Virus record (IMG/VR): IMGVR_UViG_3300017986_000030
Location: 1 to 50,131 of that record
Reading direction: 5' to 3' (one strand)
Source of the DNA: a virus
Length of the DNA stretch: 50,131 nucleotides
The notes under the pieces were generated by a model, which was not told the DNA's origin, did not search any database, and was given only the letters and a program-made list of their open reading frames with translations. Of this stretch, positions 44,301 through 50,131 are shown piece after piece. The translations under genes were made by a program, and so were the position numbers. Every line of letters starts with the position of its first letter. The stretch's first letter is position 1.

Positions 44301-46525
44301 TCCAAGGACCTGGCGGATTACAAGGTTTACAAGGTTCTGACGGTGCAGGTGCTCAAGGTGCTGCTGGTGCTCAGGGTGCTGCAGGTATTCAAGGTTCAGA
44401 TGGTGCTGATGGTGCAGTAGGTCCTCAAGGTATCCAAGGTTTACAAGGTTCTGATGGTGCTCAGGGTGCTGGAGGTTTCCAAGGTCCTGGAGGTACTGGT
44501 GCTCAAGGTATTCAGGGTATCCAAGGTTTAACTGGTTCACAAGGTATCGGTGGTGTTGGTTCTGATGGTTTCCAGGGAACACAAGGTATTCAGGGTCCTG
44601 AAGGTCCTGATGGTGCTCAAGGTTTACAGGGTGCTGATGGTGGAGATGGTCAACCTGGTCCAAGTGGCCCGCAAGGTCCTGCTGGTCCTCAAGGTTTACA
44701 AGGTATTCAAGGTCCGGCCGCGCCAGGTGCTCAGGGTGTTTTAGGTAATCAGGGTGTTCAAGGTTTACAGGGGCCGCAAGGTCTTCAAGGTTTATTAGGT
44801 CCACAAGGTGCTGGAGGCACAGGTCCACAGGGTATTCAGGGTCCATTCGGTCCACAGGGTATTGGTGGAGACGGAAACCAAGGTGTTCAAGGTATTCAAG
44901 GATTCCAAGGTGTTCAGGGTGGTCCAGGTGTTGGTGCAGATGGTCCACAAGGTCCACAGGGACCTCAAGGTTTCCAAGGCCCAGCTGGTGACCCAGGTGA
45001 TGGTGGTGTTCAGGGTGCTGATGGAGCGATTGGTCCTCAAGGTGTTCAAGGTTATTCTGGTTCCGGTTTACAAGGTATTCAAGGTGGATTTGGACCACAA
45101 GGACCTCAAGGTTTAGCTGGTTCTGGTGGTGGAGATGGTCCACAAGGTCCTAGAGGTTTCCAAGGAGATGCTGGTCCACAAGGTGCTGGTGGTGGTGTCG
45201 GTGGAGAAGGTCCACAGGGTCCTGCCGGTCCTCAAGGTGAGCAAGGTTTAGGTGGATTTGGACCACAAGGTATTCAAGGACCTCAAGGTCAAGCTGGTGC
45301 TGGTGGAACTGGCCCACAGGGTATTCAGGGTATAACAGGTGAACCTGGCCCAGGTGGTGGTGAAGGTACACAGGGTGCTACTGGAGCAATTGGTCCACAA
45401 GGTGCTGGCGGTACAATAGGTTCAACTGGTCTCCAAGGTGTCCAAGGTCCTCAAGGTACTAGAGGTATTCAAGGCTTTATCGGTCTAACTGGTAATCAAG
45501 GTCCATTAGGTAATCAGGGTGTTCAAGGACCTGCCGGATCTGGTAATGCTACACAAATTCAAACAAATAATATTCATGGTTCAGCATTAGATGCAACACC
45601 TATGTTCCTCACATTTGTGCAGGATAGTTCAACTGCTAGACCATTATATGCCACAACTGGTCCAAACCCAGGTGGTCATTCTAACTTCTTCTACACAAAT
45701 AATATTGACGAATTACAGTTAGAGAATATTACAATTCAAGGTTCTGCTACACTTGGTGGGTCAACAATTACTTCATGGCCTTCAGGTGGTGGTTCACAAA
45801 ACTTATTTGATAAGATTGCTGTATCTGGTCAAACAACGGTTGCTGCAGATAATACTGCTGATACATTGACATTTGTTGCTGGTACTAATATGACCATTAC
45901 AACAGATGCTACAACTGATGAAATTACATTCGCATCATCTGGTGGAGGTGGTTCACAGAATGTATTCGATAAGGTTGCTGTGGCTGGTCAAACAACAATT
46001 GCAGCCGATAGTACTACTGATACATTGACATTTGTTGCTGGTACAAATATTACTATTACAACTGATGCTACCACTGATAGTGTGACAATTAACTCCACTG
46101 GTGGCGGTGGCGGTATTTCTGATGTTGTATCAGATACAACACCTCAGTTAGGTGGAGATTTAGACTTAAATAGTAGTGATATTACTGGAACTGGTAATAT
46201 TGATATTACGGGAACTATTGACTCTACTGGTACTATTACTACCGGTGGTGATTTCAATACAACATCTGACAGAACATTAAAAGAAAATATAGAGACAATA
46301 CCTAATGCATTGGATAAAGTTCTTGCATTACGAGGTGTTAACTTTAATATGATTGGCCAAGAAGAGAGAAAGGTTGGTTTAATCGCGCAGGAAATTGAGG
46401 AAATTTTACCTGAGGTTGTTAACACAAATGAAGATGGTATTAAATCAGTTAGTTATGCTAATATTGTTGGATTGCTTATCGAAGCAATAAAAGAACAACA
46501 AGAAATTATTGAAAAACTAAAATAA
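41378..46525 (+). CDS. Collagen-like tail fibre with S74 chaperone, 1715 aa
   Basis: The N-terminus (FGTTSGKNKFIGFGIPQAFP, LYAENDKLYVSDGTSWVEIG) is an attachment domain. Gly-X-Y tracts follow, dominated by Gln in the Y position (GPQGVQGIQG). Four copies of a roughly 120-residue globular domain (FGGITFDYTF, KGYV or KGHF, VTITFARTGD) interrupt them. The longest uninterrupted triplet run is about 425 residues (44262-45545). Near residues 1470-1570 two copies of the module DKIAVSGQTTVAADN occur. The C-terminus is an S74 chaperone: TSDRTLKENIETIPNALDKV, GLIAQEIEEILPEV, ANIVGLLIEAI. Its Ser-Lys pair is Ser1630 and Lys1635, so the tip is probably self-cleaved. The collagen helix would make a long rod. 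It is transcribed from its own late promoter and ends at a terminator. Confidence 0.9.
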   Translation: MSFGTTSGKNKFIGFGIPQAFPITLDATVYEGAVLYAENDKLYVSDGTSWVEIGAGPQGIQGLTGIQGTQGVQGAYGPGFTIIGSVADVDVDPPNDPQATLNAAFPSANTGAGVIDEADDELWIYVGSSTWVNIGSFRGVQGFQGVTGPQGLQGPLGNEGIQGERGFRGFQGEAGPQGAQGIQGDLGIQGIQGRRGPQGVQGITGIQGDLGIQGTQGRAGPQGTTGIQGDTGIQGVQGYTGSYGGVSFEYDFDTSVVVADPTQSKFRFNNVLADQTTIISIDAIAKNLGDITELFDSLDDVAGPVKGYIQITNIADNQKFITYEITEITDNGGWAQFNVNYLTATATVGNLTADPACIISFTRTGTQGTQGVQGTTGIQGFTGIQGEIGPQGTQGVQGTTGIQGDVGIQGSTGPQGIQGTTGSQGLQGNQGVQGSTGDFGGITYDYDYDNNTTDADPGPGTIRFSNVNLANTDINLWIDDVDDNGLTVMDDIGAELSAVTGGPKGYVRIIDATDLGTQALFRIDAVADKTGYWQLTVNHLVGATALANGSDVRVSFIRNGDQGVQGVQGVQGVQGNFGPQGVQGVQGDFGPQGVQGVQGDFGPIGPQGVQGITGIQGERGLQGDTGATGLQGIQGTTGTQGATGIQGLQGLQGEQGQYGGLTFIWNFVNNTIGGTDPGTNNFKFNNANPQSANLITIDDIPADQYNQEVDDFFDFIAGQPGTVKGYLKIQEGNYDDGNGPAGHHWLVYEITGWTWDGVGKNYGYFDVNFVDGNVTSWETSVNQVHGPATLITFVPRGPAGIQGPQGTTGIQGLQGRTGAGVQGPQGLQGTDGLQGTEGSFGGITFDYTFLTDTLNNRPQAGNLKLNNSTYASATALYIDDRDDNFVNIEPFLRTIDDSTSPIKGHFRITKKSQPEVFQIFTISALTELTGYFNVTCAFVSGNGTFVDQEDVTITFARTGDVGATGPAGPQGVQGFQGPGGLQGLQGSDGAGAQGAAGAQGAAGIQGSDGADGAVGPQGIQGLQGSDGAQGAGGFQGPGGTGAQGIQGIQGLTGSQGIGGVGSDGFQGTQGIQGPEGPDGAQGLQGADGGDGQPGPSGPQGPAGPQGLQGIQGPAAPGAQGVLGNQGVQGLQGPQGLQGLLGPQGAGGTGPQGIQGPFGPQGIGGDGNQGVQGIQGFQGVQGGPGVGADGPQGPQGPQGFQGPAGDPGDGGVQGADGAIGPQGVQGYSGSGLQGIQGGFGPQGPQGLAGSGGGDGPQGPRGFQGDAGPQGAGGGVGGEGPQGPAGPQGEQGLGGFGPQGIQGPQGQAGAGGTGPQGIQGITGEPGPGGGEGTQGATGAIGPQGAGGTIGSTGLQGVQGPQGTRGIQGFIGLTGNQGPLGNQGVQGPAGSGNATQIQTNNIHGSALDATPMFLTFVQDSSTARPLYATTGPNPGGHSNFFYTNNIDELQLENITIQGSATLGGSTITSWPSGGGSQNLFDKIAVSGQTTVAADNTADTLTFVAGTNMTITTDATTDEITFASSGGGGSQNVFDKVAVAGQTTIAADSTTDTLTFVAGTNITITTDATTDSVTINSTGGGGGISDVVSDTTPQLGGDLDLNSSDITGTGNIDITGTIDSTGTITTGGDFNTTSDRTLKENIETIPNALDKVLALRGVNFNMIGQEERKVGLIAQEIEEILPEVVNTNEDGIKSVSYANIVGLLIEAIKEQQEIIEKLK
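41540..45545 (+). repeat. Collagen-like Gly-X-Gln triplet tracts with four interrupting domains
   Basis: Triplet tracts lie at about 41540-41610, 41790-42110, 42470-42690, 43065-43350, 43770-43890 and 44262-45545. At DNA level they repeat units such as GGTATTCAAGGT, GGTGTTCAAGGT and GGTCCACAAGGT. Globular domain copies lie between them at about 42100-42470, 42690-43060, 43350-43770 and 43890-44250. Confidence 0.88.
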
Positions 46526-46573
46526 ATTCATGATTAAGTGAGAGTGACATGCTCTAAATCGCAATAAGATATG

Positions 46574-46602
46574 AGGGGCATTTTAAATGCCCTTTATGTT
46601 TT
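46574..46602 (+). terminator. Rho-independent-like terminator after collagen fibre
   Basis: GGGCAT pairs with ATGCCC around a TTTAA loop (46576-46592), extended by A/G with T pairs, followed by TTTATGTTTT. It lies 50 bases after the fibre stop. A smaller hairpin AGAG/CTCT precedes it near 46540-46554. Confidence 0.7.
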
Positions 46603-46616
46603 ATAGAGCATTAAAT

Positions 46617-46624
46617 AATAAATA
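46617..46624 (+). promoter_or_regulatory. T4-like late promoter for the last operon
   Basis: AATAAATA lies 33 bases before the ATG at 46658 and directly after the terminator, so it starts a new transcript. Confidence 0.6.
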
Positions 46625-46657
46625 GAATAATAACAGAGAGAAAAAGGTTTCATCGCC

Positions 46658-46990
46658 ATGGCATCGAGAGCAAATATTTACATAGACAAAGGAATGGACT
46701 TCCGAACAACGCTAGACTTGTTCGACGAAGACGACCAAGAGTTGGTGATAACAACCTACAATTTTTATAGCGGGATAAAGAAACTTTATTCTAGCTCTAA
46801 TACAATTGCGGACTTCACGATTGAGAAGGCAAATAATGATATCACACTCGTCCTCACAGACCAGCAGACTGATGCGTTAGTGCCCGGTAAGTATCAGTAT
46901 GATGTAATAATGGAAAAAACAACAGGAGAAAGATCCAAAATAGTTGAAGGCTTAGCAATCGTAGTTGACACTATTACGGAGGTTGCGTGA
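46658..46990 (+). CDS. Small conserved virion protein, 110 aa
   Basis: The opening ASRANIYIDKGMDFRTTLDL and the body (FTIEKANNDITLVLTDQQTD, VPGKYQYDVIMEKTTGERSK) form an Ig-like or BppU-like beta domain. Such proteins are conserved in marine T4-like phages next to fibre genes. It is expressed from its own late promoter and its stop overlaps the next start as GTGA, so it is coupled to the long fibre gene that follows. It may be the fibre attachment protein for that gene; function inferred from context only. Confidence 0.75.
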   Translation: MASRANIYIDKGMDFRTTLDLFDEDDQELVITTYNFYSGIKKLYSSSNTIADFTIEKANNDITLVLTDQQTDALVPGKYQYDVIMEKTTGERSKIVEGLAIVVDTITEVA

Positions 46991-49900
46991 GCATAAAAGT
47001 TAAGGTAAACGCCTCTAAGAGTATTAGGGCGGTACCGAAACAACATACTACTACTCCTATTGTCGCACCAGCAGAACGTAAACCAACAATCGTTCCAGAT
47101 TCAGTCGTTCTTGGTATTGATACTATTGGAGCATATGTACAGGATATTGATGCTGGTCCTGGTATCATTATTACGCCAGAAACTGATACAGAACTTTCCA
47201 ATGTAGTTGTTTCACACGCTAATACTTCGGTAGAAGTTAGTACAAATAATGATGTTCTCACATTTTCGCGAAATGTAGATATTGACCAGTTTGGTCATAT
47301 TACATCTTTCTATAATACAAGTTTAACTTCTCTTAATTTTACAGCCAATAATACTGTAATCCAAGCTAATGATTTTACGCTTGGTAATACATCACTTACA
47401 ATTGGTGAATCCACAAACGAAATAGTAGGTTTAACTAACTTTAATGTTGGTGAGCTTACAATTACACAAGATGGTATTTTTGGTACTGATGATATCAGAA
47501 TTGTTCCTGCGACAACAGCAGAAACTCTTAACCTTACAGACCACAGAATTTCTAACCTGCGTGACCCATTATTTCCACAAGACGCGGTCACAGTAAATTA
47601 TTTAGAACAAGAATTGGGGCAAGTCGGTGACCCGGTTGACCCAGAAGATGTAGCAAATAAACGATATGTAGATAATTCCGCTATTGATATGGCAAGACGT
47701 CAAATCGTTCTTGCAGCTAGTACTCAGGATTTGAGTGCATACGGAGCCACATTCTCTAGTGGTAATACTTCATATTCTGCTACATTTACCCTATCACCTT
47801 CAACTACTCTTGATGTTGATGGTGTTGTAGATTGGGAGCTTGGCGATGGGCTCCTAATCAAAGACCAGGCGAATCCAGAAGAGAATGGCCGTTATGAATT
47901 AATCCAGGTCGGCGGTATAGGCGACCCTTGGATTTTCCAGAGATCTCGATATGACGATGAAACCTCTGAGTATGGACTTACTCAGTCAGAGATAGCTGGG
48001 TCGTTTGTATTTGTTTCTGACGGTACAAATAACGGCCAAACTGGTTGGGTCGCTACTGTTGCTGACGCCGAGACCTTTACTGTAAATACTGATGCGATTG
48101 TATGGAAACAGTTCCAAGGTCAAGGCTTTGATGGTAGAGGAATTACTCTTACTGATGGTACTAGACTAGATCTGGATTATACTCAAACATTTGAAAATGT
48201 TATTGGTAAAGACGATAGTCTTATTATAACATCAGATGTGGTAAATGTCAACAGTACTGGCGCAATTATTTTGCCAGATGGTACAACTTTGGAACGACCT
48301 ACTCCTGCAAGAGGAATGATTCGTTTCAACACTTCAGATACTCAATTTGAAGGTTATGATGGCTCTGCTTGGAAGGGACTTGGTGGTGTAATCGATGTCG
48401 ACCAAGATACAAAAATTCTGGCAGAGGACACTCCCGGTTCAGATAATGACCAATTAAAATTCTTTACTGGTGGAACCGAAAGGTATAGAATTCATTCAGA
48501 TGGTGATTTCCAGTATGGAGATGGCCTTAATAAATTTACAATTGATTGGCAGACTGGTGATACTAACATCGCTGGTAATACTGACATTCAAGGTACGCTG
48601 AATGTTGTTGGTGATACAACAATTATTGGTGACATTGACTTTACTGGTGAGCTCGAGGTTGATAGTCTCAAAGTCACAGATCTGACAAATGATAGAGTAT
48701 TACTTGCTGGTGTCAATGGTGCAGTAGAAGATGATGCCAATTTTACATTTAATGGGACAGACCTGAATTTAACTGGTAATCAAAATATTACCGGTTCATT
48801 AGATGTTTCAGTTCAGGCTGTACTTGCAAGTGCTCGTGTTGAAGATTTAACAACACAAAGACTTGTATTCGTAGGAACAAATGGTAAACTTGTAGATAGT
48901 AATGCATTACGATATGATGGTGCAACACTTTCGATTGATGGCGATACTGATATTACTGGAAACCTTACTCTCGGTGGTAATATCCGAATTGGTGATGCTG
49001 ATGTAGATACTATTAATGTTGTTGCTGATTTTACAAGTGATTTAATACCTGATGACGATGTCACATATGATTTAGGTACAATTGGAAAGCAATGGGCTCG
49101 TATTTTTGTCCCAACAATTAAATCAGATTCTGGTATCGTCACAATTGCAGAAACAGGTGCATTAACTTTACCAATTGGTGGCACAGGCGATAGACCTACT
49201 GCTTCCACTGGTATGATTCGTTATAATACTACTGACCAAAGATTTGAAGGTTATGATGGTAGTATTTGGGCTGGACTTGCCGGTTCAGTTATTGACGTTG
49301 ACCAAGATACAAAAATTATTGCTGAAACAAGTCCAAATTCAGATAATGACCAACTACAATTCTTTACATCTGGCGAATTAAGAGCTCAAGTTAATGCTGA
49401 TGGTAAATTTAAGGTTTATGATAGTTTAGTATTACCTACAGGAAATACAGCTCAAAGATATACTCCTGCCGAACAAGGTTCTATAAGATATAATACAGAA
49501 GATAGCTTATTTGAAGGTTATGATGGTTCTGTTTGGAAAGGTTTAGGCGGGACAATTGATGCAGACCAAGATACATTTATATCAGCTGAATCCAGTCCGG
49601 GTGCTGATAATGATGAATTAAGATTCCAAACTGCTGGTGTAGAAAGATTCTATATCTCTAATAATGGTGTAATTACCACAGCTGCAAACACAGACCTTAC
49701 ATTTGATATAGGTGGTAATATCAGTGTTGGTAATACTATTATAACAGACTTGGCCGACCCTGTCAACCCCTCTGACGCAGTAAATTTAAGATTTATTAAT
49801 GATAATTTCAGCTCAAATTTGGATATCCAAGATGGTGCAAATAGTGGTGTTATTGATTTACTTGATTCTCCTACAATTCATGTTGGTACGGGTTTAGAAT

Positions 49901-50131
49901 TAGGTGCAAATACAGCTCTAGCAAATAACGAATTTGAAATCGGCCTTGAAGATACTGGCGTAACTGCAGACCTATATGGTACTGATGGATTTACTCCTCG
50001 TATCCGAATTGATGCTCAAGGTCGTATTACATTCGCGACAGAAATACCAGTAGAATTACAAGCTAACGCGATTCCTGACTTTACCGAAACAACCCACGAC
50101 CTTGTGGGCGAAATGATGAGGAATAATACTG
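46987..50131 (+). CDS. Long tail-fibre protein, GTG start, C-terminus beyond window
   Basis: The frame is open from GTG at 46987 to the right edge (1048 codons) with no stop. GGAGG lies 4 bases upstream and the start overlaps the previous stop (GTGA). No in-frame ATG occurs for about 230 codons. The start reads (M)SIKVKVNASKSIRAVPKQHT, then a beta-rich repetitive body (LNLTDHRISNLRDPLFPQDA, NKRYVDNSAIDMA). Three copies of a module IRFNTSDTQFEGYDGSAWKG followed by IDVDQDTKI lie at about 48295, 49190 and 49455. The many short T/N/D/G-rich strands and the repeated module are typical of long tail-fibre shafts. It is probably the main fibre of this last operon. Confidence 0.82.
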   Translation, partial: MSIKVKVNASKSIRAVPKQHTTTPIVAPAERKPTIVPDSVVLGIDTIGAYVQDIDAGPGIIITPETDTELSNVVVSHANTSVEVSTNNDVLTFSRNVDIDQFGHITSFYNTSLTSLNFTANNTVIQANDFTLGNTSLTIGESTNEIVGLTNFNVGELTITQDGIFGTDDIRIVPATTAETLNLTDHRISNLRDPLFPQDAVTVNYLEQELGQVGDPVDPEDVANKRYVDNSAIDMARRQIVLAASTQDLSAYGATFSSGNTSYSATFTLSPSTTLDVDGVVDWELGDGLLIKDQANPEENGRYELIQVGGIGDPWIFQRSRYDDETSEYGLTQSEIAGSFVFVSDGTNNGQTGWVATVADAETFTVNTDAIVWKQFQGQGFDGRGITLTDGTRLDLDYTQTFENVIGKDDSLIITSDVVNVNSTGAIILPDGTTLERPTPARGMIRFNTSDTQFEGYDGSAWKGLGGVIDVDQDTKILAEDTPGSDNDQLKFFTGGTERYRIHSDGDFQYGDGLNKFTIDWQTGDTNIAGNTDIQGTLNVVGDTTIIGDIDFTGELEVDSLKVTDLTNDRVLLAGVNGAVEDDANFTFNGTDLNLTGNQNITGSLDVSVQAVLASARVEDLTTQRLVFVGTNGKLVDSNALRYDGATLSIDGDTDITGNLTLGGNIRIGDADVDTINVVADFTSDLIPDDDVTYDLGTIGKQWARIFVPTIKSDSGIVTIAETGALTLPIGGTGDRPTASTGMIRYNTTDQRFEGYDGSIWAGLAGSVIDVDQDTKIIAETSPNSDNDQLQFFTSGELRAQVNADGKFKVYDSLVLPTGNTAQRYTPAEQGSIRYNTEDSLFEGYDGSVWKGLGGTIDADQDTFISAESSPGADNDELRFQTAGVERFYISNNGVITTAANTDLTFDIGGNISVGNTIITDLADPVNPSDAVNLRFINDNFSSNLDIQDGANSGVIDLLDSPTIHVGTGLELGANTALANNEFEIGLEDTGVTADLYGTDGFTPRIRIDAQGRITFATEIPVELQANAIPDFTETTHDLVGEMMRNNT
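48295..49640 (+). repeat. Three copies of a fibre module in the terminal fibre gene
   Basis: Copies begin near 48295, 49190 and 49455. Each has the order R-P/Y-T, M/S-I-R-F/Y-N-T, FEGYDGS-x-W, ID-x-DQDT and SDNDQL- or ADNDEL-like, over about 60 codons. The first two are separated by about 240 codons of other beta sequence, the last two by about 25. Confidence 0.75.

Noticed and set aside
44265-45143. Long reverse ORF (292 aa) opposite the collagen tract
   Set aside because: It is rich in His/Leu/Gln/Asn and mirrors the triplet repeat of the collagen strand; no ribosome site; a repeat shadow.
44262-45545. CRISPR-like or tandem DNA repeat array
   Set aside because: The repeats are irregular 9-base coding triplets of Gly-X-Gln with no spacer structure.
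46990-49208. Reverse ORFs in the last 3 kb (for example 47310-47591, 48813-49208)
   Set aside because: They are shadows of the GTG-started fibre gene, which is open over the whole region.
1-50131. tRNA genes, integrase, insertion sequence or attachment site
   Set aside because: No cloverleaf, transposase or recombinase pattern was seen; nearly all sequence is coding for virion proteins.

Overview
The window is part of the virion-structure region of an AT-rich, T4-like marine myovirus, of the kind that infects picocyanobacteria or SAR11-type bacteria. Three things support this. There is a full set of recognisable T4 baseplate and tail homologues (gp4, gp48, gp53, gp27, gp5, gp25, gp6, gp8, gp26, tail-tube and tape-measure types). 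The promoters match the T4-like late consensus NATAAATA. There are also typical marine-phage extras: a small heat-shock protein, a peroxiredoxin, DUF4815-type and giant fibre proteins, S74 chaperones and collagen-like fibres. No host-specific marker such as a photosystem gene is visible, so the host stays open. No tRNA, CRISPR array, integrase or insertion sequence was seen.

Layout. Positions 1-312 (minus) hold the start of a secreted-type protein that runs off the left edge. Positions 395-1650 (plus) hold a tiny ribbon-helix-helix-like protein, Hsp20 and a Prx5-type peroxiredoxin, ending at a UUCG terminator shared with the convergent operon. Positions 1677-6291 (minus) read, in transcription order, gp4 head completion, a split conserved gene (gp2 position), a tail-tube-fold protein, gp26, a -1 frame extension, and the tape-measure protein. 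Positions 6390-18081 (plus) are a tightly overlapping baseplate operon: gp48, gp53, a small protein, gp27-like hub, gp5-like spike without lysozyme, an M15-peptidase-like structural protein, gp25, gp6, and a gp7-position protein ending in an alpha/beta hydrolase. Positions 18122-46525 hold adhesion and fibre genes, including a subtilase with an inserted cupredoxin domain, gp8, a 1803-aa DUF4815 protein, a 3511-aa repeat protein and a 1715-aa collagen-like fibre. Positions 46658-50131 hold a small structural protein and a long fibre gene that starts with GTG and runs off the right edge.

How it works together. The minus operon makes the head-completion factor plus tube-initiation, tape-measure and chaperone parts. 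The plus operon makes the hub, spike and wedges. The downstream genes make the host-contacting periphery, which carries several enzyme-like domains (peptidase, esterase, protease). The Hsp20 and peroxiredoxin genes probably help the infected cell handle stress.

Most notable observations: (1) a T7 slippery run at the end of gp26 followed by a -1 frame 55-codon ORF with no good start of its own, directly before the tape measure, matching the tail-assembly-chaperone frameshift arrangement; (2) near-complete absence of GTTAC/GTAAC across the whole 50 kb, with Val-Thr pairs written as GTC/GTG AC; (3) enzyme domains fused into baseplate and fibre proteins; (4) one repeat domain nested inside another copy of itself in the giant protein; (5) a gene split by a -1 frame change at 5618-5641. 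All counts were made by eye and all family assignments come from motif recognition, without database searches.
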